Source: Paracandidimonas soli (lineage in GTDB: Bacteria > Pseudomonadota > Gammaproteobacteria > Burkholderiales > Burkholderiaceae_B). Taken from it: 64,000 nt of DNA. Position 1 is the first letter of the stretch; each line of letters begins with the position of its first letter. The notes below the pieces were generated by a model. It did no database searches, was not told the origin of the DNA, and saw nothing but the letters and a program-made list of their open reading frames with translations. The DNA lies in contig NZ_SMBX01000005.1 in the NCBI RefSeq assembly GCF_004342005.1, forward strand, positions 186,001 through 250,000, given 5' to 3'. This document shows positions 19,526 through 27,489 of this stretch, piece after piece. The position numbers and the translations under genes were made by a program.

Positions 19526-20488
19526 TTACTTGGCCTTTGTCGCCGTTATTCCGGCGCGCTTGATCATTGCGCCGAAAGTGTCCAGCTGCGAGGCGACGAA
19601 TGCATTGCTGTCGGCGACCGAACGTGGAGCAGGCTCGTATCCAAGAGAATGCAGGCGCTCGATGACGTCAGGCATTTGCAGGATTTTCACGACTTCCTGG
19701 TTCAGGCGTTCGATGACGGGTGCGGGAGCGCCCGAGCGCGCGACCAGGGCGAACCAGCCAATCACCTCATAGCCGGGGACGGTCTCCTTGATCGTAGGAA
19801 CATCCGGAGTAATACGGGATCGCTCGGCGCCCGTGGTGCCCAGCAAGCGCAGTCTCTGGTCTTTGACATAAGGCGTGAACAGGCTGGTATTCTCGAAGAT
19901 GAATGTGATTTCCCCGCCAAGCAGGCCGTTGAGGGCGGGCATGGCAGCGCGATATGGTACGTGGTCGAACTTCGACCCGCTGTCCTTGGCCAACAGTTCG
20001 GTTGCCAAGTGGCCTGTATTGCCTACGCCTGAAGATCCATAATTCACCTGGTCCTTTTTAGCTGCGGCGAGCAGGTCTCCAAGGGACTGGTAAGGCGATG
20101 ATTTTTGGACGGCCAGCCCATAGTCGGTCGTAGCCAGAATGGAGACGGCCGTAAAGTCTTTCTTCACGTCATATCCTGCCTCGGGATACAGCCATGGGTT
20201 GATCCCGTGCGTGGAACTGGTCGCCAGCAGCAAGGTATAGCCGTCGGCGGGAGCCCGAAGCAGATCCTGCGTGCCGATCAGGCCTCCCGCGCCGGGCTTG
20301 TTCTCCACGACCACATTGCCGTTGAGCGCTGCGCCGAGCTTTTGCGCCAACAGCCTGCCTACAGTGTCAGATCCGCCGCCGGGTGCGGTCGGGACGACCA
20401 GCCGGATAATGCGATCGGGATATTCCGCCTTGGCGGTCATGGCAGCGCTGCACAGAATGATCAGAGTGCTCATCAAGATGCGTTTCAT
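19526..20488 (-). CDS. Bug/TctC-type periplasmic solute-binding protein
   Basis: A 320-residue exported binding protein with a signal peptide ending near AMTAKA. Family motifs are RLVVPTAPGGGSDTVGR (ligand carboxylate loop), VVVENKPGAGG, and ADGYTLLLATSS. Bug proteins bind carboxylates and feed tripartite tricarboxylate transporters, but no tctA/tctB genes are in the window. Encoded within the sugar-acid operon between a dehydrogenase and the dehydratase, so it likely binds the substrate of the pathway. An AGGAG site precedes the ATG. Confidence 0.9.
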   Translation of the reverse strand: MKRILMSTLIILCSAAMTAKAEYPDRIIRLVVPTAPGGGSDTVGRLLAQKLGAALNGNVVVENKPGAGGLIGTQDLLRAPADGYTLLLATSSTHGINPWLYPEAGYDVKKDFTAVSILATTDYGLAVQKSSPYQSLGDLLAAAKKDQVNYGSSGVGNTGHLATELLAKDSGSKFDHVPYRAAMPALNGLLGGEITFIFENTSLFTPYVKDQRLRLLGTTGAERSRITPDVPTIKETVPGYEVIGWFALVARSGAPAPVIERLNQEVVKILQMPDVIERLHSLGYEPAPRSVADSNAFVASQLDTFGAMIKRAGITATKAK

Positions 20489-20534
20489 CGTTGTCTCCTA
20501 AGTGCTTGTTGTCGATGGGTACCGCTACGGTGCT

Positions 20535-21476
20535 TCAGTCGACTCCGCAGACGACGGAGCCGGTTTTGAAAAAACTCTCCAGATTGCGCAACACCAGGCC
20601 GGCCATGGCGTAGCGGGTTTCCAGGGTGCTGCTTGCCTGATGAGGCGAGAGCACGACGTTGTCCAGCGCGATCAAGGCGGCGGGAACTTGTGGCTCATGT
20701 TGGTAGACATCCAGGCCCGCACCACCCAGATCTCCGCTTTGCAGCGCCTGAATCAGGCTGTCCTCGTCCACCACGCTGCCGCGCGAGATATTGATCAGTA
20801 ACCCCTGTGGGCCCAGGGAGGCGAGCACCTCGCGCGATATCAAGTGCCGCGTATCGTCTCCGCCCGGGACTGCCACCACAAGGAAGTCGGCCCATTCCGC
20901 CAGCGCGTCGAGCCGGTCCATGTGGGTATGGGGGGCTGCGGCTGACGGTGCATGACTGTGGTAACGGACGTCCATGCGAAAGCCTGCGGCCCGCTCCGCC
21001 ACAGCCTGGCCGATACGGCCATAACCGACGATTCCCAGATTCTTGCCGCTGACCCTGGTCGACAGGCGCACCGGTTTGCCGATGCTCCAGTCTCCACGTC
21101 GCACGTAGCGATCGTTGACGGATATGCGCCGGGCGGCGTCGATGATGAGGCCGAATGCCAGGTCGGCCACGCAATCGGTCAGCACGCCTGCCGTATAGCC
21201 GAATGCAATGCCACTCCGGCGAGCATGGCCGACATCCAAGGTATCCAGTCCGACACCGAAATTGGAAATCACCTTCAGGCGTGGCAATGCGTTGATCAGA
21301 GCTTTGCTCAAGCCTGTGCGAGAGGCGCAGACCAGCGCTTCGTATCGGTCCGCATTTGCCTTGAGGAATGCTTCGCGGTTGTCGACTTCGGAGAGGATGC
21401 GGGTGTCGTAAACAGCGTCCAGATCGTTCTGCAGTGGCGCCCATAGCCGATCGGTAACGAGTAGTGGAATTTTCAT
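20535..21476 (-). CDS. D-2-hydroxyacid dehydrogenase (NAD(P)-dependent)
   Basis: A 313-residue member of the 2-hydroxyacid dehydrogenase family (glyoxylate/hydroxypyruvate reductase branch). The nucleotide-binding motif is GIVGYGRIGQAVAE. The catalytic triad is Arg in NISRGSVVDE, Glu in QHEPQVP and His in LSPHQASST, all intact. Its ATG overlaps the stop of the FMN-oxidase gene as ATGA, so the two are translationally coupled. In the operon it could reduce glyoxylate or a related 2-oxoacid product. Confidence 0.9.
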   Translation of the reverse strand: MKIPLLVTDRLWAPLQNDLDAVYDTRILSEVDNREAFLKANADRYEALVCASRTGLSKALINALPRLKVISNFGVGLDTLDVGHARRSGIAFGYTAGVLTDCVADLAFGLIIDAARRISVNDRYVRRGDWSIGKPVRLSTRVSGKNLGIVGYGRIGQAVAERAAGFRMDVRYHSHAPSAAAPHTHMDRLDALAEWADFLVVAVPGGDDTRHLISREVLASLGPQGLLINISRGSVVDEDSLIQALQSGDLGGAGLDVYQHEPQVPAALIALDNVVLSPHQASSTLETRYAMAGLVLRNLESFFKTGSVVCGVD

Positions 21477-22648
21477 GCGGGATCTCCGGTGCCCGACAGT
21501 ACCCCGGCCCGCTGGTGCAGATGGATTCGCGGATCGAGATCCTCCAGTCGGCTTATGCCCAGCATTGCCATATCGCGTCGGATCTCGGCATGCAGCAATT
21601 CGACGGCTTGCGCAATGCCGGCCTGTCCTGCGACTGCTGCGGCGTAGATAAAAGGCCGGCCTACGAACACCATCCGGGCACCAAGTGCATATGCCTTGAG
21701 TACGTCGCCGCCCCGGCGTATGCCGCTGTCGAACATCACCGGCACTGGACTGCGCCTGGCTATCTGGGGCAGTACTGTCAGCGGCGATGCCGCCCCATCC
21801 AGTTGCCTGCCGCCGTGGTTGGAGACGATCAAGGCATCTGCTCCCTCGGCAACAGCGATATCTGCATCCAGCGGGTTGAGCAGGCCCTTGATAATCAGTT
21901 TCCCCTTCCAGCGTGAGCGGATGTGCTGCAGGTGCCGCCAGCCCAGGTGACTGCGATCCGAAAAATCGCGCAGTACGTGGCGTGACACGATTGGTGCGCC
22001 ACGCGTCGCATAATTGTTTTCGAAGTGCGGCATGCCATGGCGTACCAGCGTGCGCAGGAAAGTGCCGAACGTCCAGCGCGGATGCAGCAGGCCGTCGGCA
22101 AGCAGGCGCAGGCCGGGGCGCAGTGGCGCATTGAAGCCAGCGCGGATATGGTTTTCCCGATTGGCTGCTACAGGGGTGTCCACGGTTACGACCAGGACAT
22201 TGATGCCGGCAGCCGCTACGCGGTCGAGCAGAGCGTCGATCTGTGGAGACTGGCCGGGAAGATATGCCTGAAACCAGGCGTGCGGACAGGCCGGGACTAT
22301 CTCTTCAAGACGAATCAGGGATGAGCCGCTGATGATCATCGGCAGTCCTGCTTCTACGGCAGTCCGTGCCAGCATCTGATCGCCCCTGTAGGCAATCAGG
22401 GCACTCATGCCCAGCGGAGCGATGCCGAAAGGCAGCGCATAGCGGTGGCCCCATAGATCGACGCTGGTACAGACGGAAGAGGCTTGCGTCAGCACACGCG
22501 GCAACCACTGATACCCTTCGAACACGGCTCGGTTGCGACGCAGCGTTATTTCGTCTTCGCTGCCGCTGGCGACGTAGCCAAAGATGGCTCGCGGCAGATG
22601 GCGACGTGCGGCCTGCTCCAGATCGTGCAGGTTCAATGGTGTGTTCAC
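21473..22648 (-). CDS. FMN-dependent alpha-hydroxyacid oxidase/dehydrogenase
   Basis: A 391-residue TIM-barrel flavoenzyme of the lactate/glycolate/mandelate oxidase family. Motifs include FGYVASGSEDE near the N-terminus, FGIAPLGMSAL, VVTVDTPVA, IIKGLLNPLDAD with the active-site Lys, and SNHGGRQLDGAASP containing the catalytic His and Arg. It would oxidise an L-2-hydroxyacid to the 2-oxoacid, passing electrons to oxygen or the respiratory chain. Coupled with the downstream 2-hydroxyacid dehydrogenase gene. Confidence 0.9.
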   Translation of the reverse strand: MNTPLNLHDLEQAARRHLPRAIFGYVASGSEDEITLRRNRAVFEGYQWLPRVLTQASSVCTSVDLWGHRYALPFGIAPLGMSALIAYRGDQMLARTAVEAGLPMIISGSSLIRLEEIVPACPHAWFQAYLPGQSPQIDALLDRVAAAGINVLVVTVDTPVAANRENHIRAGFNAPLRPGLRLLADGLLHPRWTFGTFLRTLVRHGMPHFENNYATRGAPIVSRHVLRDFSDRSHLGWRHLQHIRSRWKGKLIIKGLLNPLDADIAVAEGADALIVSNHGGRQLDGAASPLTVLPQIARRSPVPVMFDSGIRRGGDVLKAYALGARMVFVGRPFIYAAAVAGQAGIAQAVELLHAEIRRDMAMLGISRLEDLDPRIHLHQRAGVLSGTGDPA

Positions 22649-22674
22649 GCAGGATCTCTCTTATTGGCTTGGCG

Positions 22675-23604
22675 CTAAAGCTGCGCGCGAGGGTCTTTGC
22701 GCGCCAGGCGACGCAGCAAGTGCTCTACCTCGTCGCGGGCGGTTGCGCTCAATGTTCCTGAGGGTTTGCGTTGCGCGGCCGAAGTGATCAGGCCGCGCCG
22801 CATCAGCACGTGCTTGCGTACTGCCAGGCCGACACCAGGTTGCTGCTCATAGCGGATCAGTGGCAGATGTGCATCAAATAGATCCTGGGCGGCCTCGACA
22901 TTGCCGCTTTCCCGCAATGAGAGGAATTCGCACAGCATGTCCGGGAAACAGTAGCCTGTGTTGGCGCCGTCCGCGCCGCGAGCCATTTCATAGTCCAAGA
23001 ATATGCCATTGCTGCCGCACAGGATGGGAATATGGCGCATGGAGCCTTCGTGTTCGTAGCGGCGCAGGGTGGATATCTTGTCCAGGCCCGGCCAGTCCTC
23101 ATGCTTGAGCATGGCGAGCGAGCCGATTTCCTGGAACATCTGCCGCAATAAGGACGGACTCATCTGGACCTGGAATACTTGCGGAAAGTCCTGTACGACG
23201 ATGGGAACGTCGGTGCCAATCGCTTGGGCCACCTGATGGTAGTAATTGAGGATTTGCTCATCAGTGCGCAGTGTGTTGGGCGGTGCAATCATCACGCCTG
23301 CTGCGCCAAGGTCCATGACTTCCCGTGTGAGGGCACGCATCGCGGCAAAGCCAGGGGCGGTGGCGCCGACGATTACGGGAATGGATGCTGCGCGGCTGAT
23401 CATCTGCTTGGCCACCGCCACAGCCTCGGCATGTTCCAGCTTGGGTGCTTCGCCGAGCAGACCCAGTACAGTCAAGCCTGTACTGCCGCATTCCAGGTAG
23501 AAATCGGTAATTCGATCAATCGACGCCGTGTCGATCGCGCCGTCATCAAGAAAGGGGGTGGGCGCGATGGGAAATACTCCCCGCGCTTTGGAAGTCAGCA
23601 GCAT
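22675..23604 (-). CDS. dihydrodipicolinate synthase/N-acetylneuraminate lyase family protein
   Basis: A 309-residue class I aldolase-fold protein. The Schiff-base lysine is likely in AMLKHEDWPG near residue 167. The equivalent of the canonical tyrosine motif (YNxP) reads VQDFP, so the catalytic Tyr is not conserved. The GTTGE substrate-loop reads GLLGE. In this operon it more likely acts as a keto-deoxy-acid aldolase or dehydratase than in lysine synthesis. The start has an AAAGGA site; it is 24 bases after the SDR gene. Confidence 0.85.
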   Translation of the reverse strand: MLLTSKARGVFPIAPTPFLDDGAIDTASIDRITDFYLECGSTGLTVLGLLGEAPKLEHAEAVAVAKQMISRAASIPVIVGATAPGFAAMRALTREVMDLGAAGVMIAPPNTLRTDEQILNYYHQVAQAIGTDVPIVVQDFPQVFQVQMSPSLLRQMFQEIGSLAMLKHEDWPGLDKISTLRRYEHEGSMRHIPILCGSNGIFLDYEMARGADGANTGYCFPDMLCEFLSLRESGNVEAAQDLFDAHLPLIRYEQQPGVGLAVRKHVLMRRGLITSAAQRKPSGTLSATARDEVEHLLRRLARKDPRAQL

Positions 23605-23628
23605 GGAAAATCCTTTGGTATTTGGTAG

Positions 23629-24414
23629 TCAGATGCTGGCGATCAGTCCGCCATCCACACGAATCGTGGAGCCTGTGATGTACGCCGCCCGTTCACTGGC
23701 AAGAAAGGCCACTGCGTCGGCGTATTCTTCGGGGTGGCCGTAGCGGCCCAGCGGGATGGATGCGGTGCTTTCTTCCTGGACGTCTGACACAGGGCGGCCC
23801 TCGCGTTTGGCCTTGGCTTCATCCAGATACGTGATCCTGCCTGTAGCGATGCGGCCGGGCAGGATGATGTTGGCCGTGATGCCGTCGCGTCCCACTTCTC
23901 GTGCGAGTGTTTTGGACCAGCCGAGCAGAGATATCCGCAGGGCATTGGACAGACCTAGATTGGGGATGGGAGCGACGACCCCGGAGGAGGTGCTTGTGAT
24001 GATTCGCCCCCAGCGTTGCGTTTTCATCGCAGGCAGTACAGCGTCGGTAATGGCAATCACCGATAAGACCATGGACTCGAAATGCTTGCGCCATGTTGTC
24101 ATGTCCTGTCCGTGGACTGGCGAAGGCGGCGGTCCCCCCGTGTTATTGACCAGAACATCTACTGTTCCGACCTCTTCTCGTACCTGATCCAGGCGTTTGG
24201 GAATACCGTTGATGTCGGCTAAGTCCCAGGCCAGCGCCGTAGCGGTACCGCCCGCCTGTCTGATCGTGGACACGGTAGTGGCTGCCGCCTCTTCATTGAT
24301 GTCTGCGACCACAACGCGTGCGCCTTCGCGAGCCAGGGCCGATGCAATCGCTCCACCCAGGCCGCCGCCTGCACCAAAAACAAGTGCTGTCTTGTTGGAA
24401 AGCCCCAGATCCAT
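23629..24414 (-). CDS. short-chain dehydrogenase/reductase, atypical active site
   Basis: A 261-residue Rossmann-fold oxidoreductase and first gene of the operon. Cofactor motifs are GAGGGLGGAI, a VVADI acidic end suggesting NAD, and NNTGG. The usual YxxxK catalytic pair is not present: the region after TSTSSG reads PIPNLGLSNALRISLLG, where Leu stands at the Tyr position. This variant is known in a divergent SDR subgroup, so it may use another proton donor. An AAAGGAG site precedes the ATG. It could oxidise a sugar acid or a keto-deoxy intermediate. Confidence 0.85.
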   Translation of the reverse strand: MDLGLSNKTALVFGAGGGLGGAIASALAREGARVVVADINEEAAATTVSTIRQAGGTATALAWDLADINGIPKRLDQVREEVGTVDVLVNNTGGPPPSPVHGQDMTTWRKHFESMVLSVIAITDAVLPAMKTQRWGRIITSTSSGVVAPIPNLGLSNALRISLLGWSKTLAREVGRDGITANIILPGRIATGRITYLDEAKAKREGRPVSDVQEESTASIPLGRYGHPEEYADAVAFLASERAAYITGSTIRVDGGLIASI

Positions 24415-24445
24415 GATGTCTCCTTTGCTTGAATCCGTTTCTATT

Positions 24446-24459
24446 AGAAAGCGGTTTCT
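24446..24459. promoter_or_regulatory. LacI-family operator O2 (imperfect)
   Basis: AGAAAGCGGTTTCT differs by one base from the perfect palindrome at 24509. It lies between the predicted promoter and the SDR start, 32 bp upstream of the ATG. The centres of the two palindromes are 64 bp apart, close to six helical turns, which would allow a repression loop or simple roadblock. Confidence 0.75.
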
Positions 24460-24498
24460 CTTTTACGATTAATGAATTTAATGTTCCATGTTTTTTAT

Positions 24499-24528
24499 AG
24501 TTTAATTTAAGAAACCGGTTTCTTGCAA
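24499..24528 (-). promoter_or_regulatory. predicted operon promoter overlapping operator O1
   Basis: On the minus strand TTGCAA (24528-24523) and TAAACT (24504-24499) are separated by 18 bases, with the perfect palindrome in the spacer. A repressor bound there would block RNA polymerase. The boxes are only moderate matches to the sigma-70 consensus. Confidence 0.5.
24509..24524. promoter_or_regulatory. LacI-family operator O1 (perfect palindrome)
   Basis: AAGAAACCGGTTTCTT is a perfect 16-bp palindrome with the central CG typical of LacI/GalR-family operators. It sits in the AT-rich 330-bp gap between the operon and the divergent LacI-type gene; the rest of that gap shows no gene. Confidence 0.85.
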
Positions 24529-24744
24529 TAGGTTTTGATAGCCTTGGCAGTCGGTCATGGGAACAGGAGGTGGCGTGGCAGGCCGTCAAGGGAGGCAGTT
24601 TTCAGAATGCATTGCCTTGAAGGCGCCTTCTTGTCGCCCCCATCACTCGGCTGCGCTTTATATTTCCTTATGATCGGTATAAATTTCAGTGTGCAGCGGT
24701 CAGGAAGGGGATACCCTTCATGCGCGATTGTTTTTTGGATACGT

Positions 24745-25806
24745 ATGACTATTGATTCAGAGCTGCCCGGCTCTTCGACAAAGCGAGCATCGCGTCCTCG
24801 CGCCAACTCGCTAACCGTTCGGGATGTCGCCAAGGCGGCAGGAGTGTCGCCTGCCACAGTATCGCGGGTCCTCAACGGCAATGATCGCGTTGATGAAAAA
24901 TTGCGCAAGCACGTGGAACGGGTGGCCGATGATCTTGGCTACACACCTCATGCCGCGGCACGAGCTTTGGCTTCTCAGCGATCGCACACAATCGCCGCCG
25001 TCGTGCCTTCGCTTGAGGATCCGAATTTTGCAGTCGGGGTATCAGCGCTCCAGCAAGCATTGACAGTAGAGGGTTATACGCTGCTGATTGCCAACTCCAA
25101 TTACGATGAAGAGGAAGAACTCCGGCAGGTACGGGCTCTGGCTGCGCATGGCATCGCCGGCATGATGCTGGTTGGGGCGCAGCATAGTTCCCAGGTTTAT
25201 GATCTGCTGGAAACCCGAAATATTCCTTTCGTGAACACTTGGGTATTGGATAAGGGGCACCCGAGTGTTGGCTTCGACAACTATCAGATCGGCCGGACCG
25301 TTGCAAATTACTTGCTGGATCTGGGCCACACCTGCTTTGGCGTGGTGGCCCAACGTTCGCCGCGCAGTGATCGTGCGGCCAGTCGATTGGCGGGCATTCG
25401 CGCAGCGCTGCAGGAACGCGCCGGATATGTTCCGCACGAGTACGTCATCGATCGATCCCACCGCATCATGGATGGGCAGCATGGATTGCGTATGTTGCTT
25501 GCCTTGCCTGATCGCCCGACGGCAATCATTTGCGGAACCGATACCCTGGCTTTCGGCGTACTCGTCGAGGCTCAGGCGCAAGGGCTTCGTGTACCTGAAG
25601 ACCTTTCGGTGACAGGGATCAACGATGTTGAGTTTGCCGCGCACCTGACGCCCCCCCTCACAACGGTACGGCTGGCTGTCAGCGAGGTAGGCATGCATGC
25701 GGCTGAATACCTGCTGGCTCGTATTGAAGGACGTCCGACCTTGCCTGCGATGTCGATTCCTTTCAGTTTGATCGTGCGGGGCAGTACCGGCTCCCCCAAA
25801 CGTTGA
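24745..25806 (+). CDS. LacI-family transcriptional regulator
   Basis: A 353-residue regulator with a classic N-terminal helix-turn-helix (LTVRDVAKAAGVSPATVSRVL, then GYTPHAAARALAS hinge) and a periplasmic-binding-protein-like effector domain (IAAVVPSLEDPNFAVGVSALQ, GFDNYQIGRTVANYL, VTGINDVEFAAHLTPPLTTV). A hydrophilic N-terminal stretch of about 22 residues precedes the HTH. The frame is open upstream, but ATG 24745 gives the family length. It is divergent from the sugar-acid operon, with two matching palindromes between, so it very probably controls that operon and perhaps itself. The effector would be a pathway sugar acid. Confidence 0.93.
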   Translation: MTIDSELPGSSTKRASRPRANSLTVRDVAKAAGVSPATVSRVLNGNDRVDEKLRKHVERVADDLGYTPHAAARALASQRSHTIAAVVPSLEDPNFAVGVSALQQALTVEGYTLLIANSNYDEEEELRQVRALAAHGIAGMMLVGAQHSSQVYDLLETRNIPFVNTWVLDKGHPSVGFDNYQIGRTVANYLLDLGHTCFGVVAQRSPRSDRAASRLAGIRAALQERAGYVPHEYVIDRSHRIMDGQHGLRMLLALPDRPTAIICGTDTLAFGVLVEAQAQGLRVPEDLSVTGINDVEFAAHLTPPLTTVRLAVSEVGMHAAEYLLARIEGRPTLPAMSIPFSLIVRGSTGSPKR

Positions 25807-25896
25807 TACTCGCACTTCCCTCGGACATCACCTCCCCGGGCACTGTACCGGCTAAGGTAAAGTGTAATTTTTGGTTCACCAAGGAGACGAAGCATC

Positions 25897-26505
25897 ATGT
25901 TCCGTATCGGCCTGACCGGTGGCATAGGGTCTGGAAAAAACCTGGTGGCGGATTTGCTGATGCGGCGCGGGGTGCCGGTCGTGGATGCCGACGCCGTCGC
26001 TCATGCGCTGACCGCGCCCGGCGGGGCCGCCATGCCGGCCATTCGCCAGGCATTCGGCGATACCGTCATCCGCCCGGATGGCGCCCTGGACAGGGACGTG
26101 ATGCGTTCGCTGATATTCAGTGACCAGTCGTTGCGGGTTCGCCTTGAGGCGCTTCTGCATCCCATGATATACAACGAAATGAAACGGCAGGCCGCTCTTG
26201 CGCAGGGACCGTACGCTGTCTTTGCTGTCCCCCTGCTGGTGGAGTCGGGGCGCTGGCGGCACAGGGTACAGCGCATCTGCGTCGTCGATTGCGAGCCAGC
26301 TACCCAGGTGGCCCGCGTGCAAGTGCGCAGCGGGCTGACGCCCGAAGTGATTGAGCGTATCATGTCAGCACAGGCAACGCGGGACGACCGTCTGGCTGCG
26401 GCGGATGATGTTGTGTTCAATGGTGCGGACACTTCTCTCGACGAACTGGCGGCCAGCGTCGATGCGCTGCATGACAAATGGCTGGCGCTCGCCGCGCAGC
26501 GGTAG
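25897..26505 (+). CDS. coaE: dephospho-CoA kinase
   Basis: Catalyses the last step of CoA synthesis. The 202-residue product has the family layout: P-loop near the N-terminus, VVDADAVAH, the LHP motif in LLHPMI, VPLLVESG, and the lid-region QATRDDRLAAADDV. The P-loop reads GGIGSGKN, so the usual Ser/Thr that coordinates Mg is Asn. The rest is well conserved and the frame is intact, so it is probably functional. The ribosome site AAGGAG is at 25879-25884. It is followed by zapD as in other betaproteobacteria. Confidence 0.92.
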   Translation: MFRIGLTGGIGSGKNLVADLLMRRGVPVVDADAVAHALTAPGGAAMPAIRQAFGDTVIRPDGALDRDVMRSLIFSDQSLRVRLEALLHPMIYNEMKRQAALAQGPYAVFAVPLLVESGRWRHRVQRICVVDCEPATQVARVQVRSGLTPEVIERIMSAQATRDDRLAAADDVVFNGADTSLDELAASVDALHDKWLALAAQR

Positions 26506-26581
26506 TCGATGCGGTCCGTGCATGGCAGGTTCCGGCGGGTCCGCAAGTTCCTGTCACGTCACTAAAAAGGTTTTTGATCGC

Positions 26582-27334
26582 GTGATTCTTTATGAGTATC
26601 CCTGCAATGAGCGCGTCAGGGCTTTGCTCCGGGTGGAGCATCTGTTCGATCGCCTGTTCTTCTTCGCCGACTCGGGCGAAGTCCGGCATCACCAGATAGC
26701 CATTGCCACGTTGTTCGACCTGCTGGACATCTGTGACCGCACAGATCTTCGCGGCGCCGTTCTGCAGGACCTCGAACGCCTGCGATCGTCGCTGCTTGCC
26801 CTGCGACAGCACCCGGGCGTGGACGAACAGCGCCTGGCAGGCATGCTCGATGAGCTCCAGGCCGCCGCGGCGGAACTGGGCTCGAGCGGCCGCATCGCGC
26901 AGGAACTCCGCGAAAACGAATGGCTTTCCGGCCTGCGAGGCCGCCTGACGGTTCCTGGCGGCTCCTCGCAAGTCGACAGCCCCTCGTATTATTCCTGGCA
27001 GATCCAGCCGGTCGAGGTCAGGGCAAAAGACATTGCCCAGTGGGTGCGCCCATTTCTGCCTCTCTATAAAGGCATTGCGCTGATCCTGCGCTCGCTGCGT
27101 GATTCCGGCGATGCCGTCGACCTGGTGGCGAGCCAGGGCGCCTACCAGGAAATGCTGAGCGGGAAGACTTTCCAGCTGCTGCGGGTCTGGGTATCTCCCG
27201 AATCCGGCGTATTCCCGGAAATGAGCGCCAACAAATACGTGATCTGGATCCGTTTTTCCGGCCAGGAAGGAACGAGCAAGCCGCAACCGGTCTCCTCGGA
27301 CATCCCTTTCCGCCTGGCGCGCTGCAATATCTAA
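26582..27334 (+). CDS. zapD: cell division protein ZapD
   Basis: A 250-residue FtsZ-associated protein (DUF1342) that bundles FtsZ filaments at the division site. Characteristic segments are ILYEYPCNERVRALLRVEHLF at the N-terminus, and YYSWQIQPVEVRAKDIAQWV and LLRVWV further on. The start is GTG at 26582; longer in-frame options lie inside coaE. The usual downstream partner yacG is not present here; the MdtABC operon follows instead. Confidence 0.93.
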   Translation: MILYEYPCNERVRALLRVEHLFDRLFFFADSGEVRHHQIAIATLFDLLDICDRTDLRGAVLQDLERLRSSLLALRQHPGVDEQRLAGMLDELQAAAAELGSSGRIAQELRENEWLSGLRGRLTVPGGSSQVDSPSYYSWQIQPVEVRAKDIAQWVRPFLPLYKGIALILRSLRDSGDAVDLVASQGAYQEMLSGKTFQLLRVWVSPESGVFPEMSANKYVIWIRFSGQEGTSKPQPVSSDIPFRLARCNI

Positions 27335-27489
27335 GCTCAGGCCGGGGTAGCCGCGTCCTGCTGCGGCAGGGAGGCAGATAGTTGTTGCGCCCCATTTCAA
27401 ATTGGCAGAATCCGTAGCTTGCGACGGCGCAATCAGCGAGAATGTCGGGCAACCGAACATCACGCAGGTATTGCCCTGGAGATCGCTGT

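Noticed and set aside
24431-24445. GAATCCGTTTCTATT as a third LacI operator
   Set aside because: It matches only one half-site and lacks dyad symmetry.
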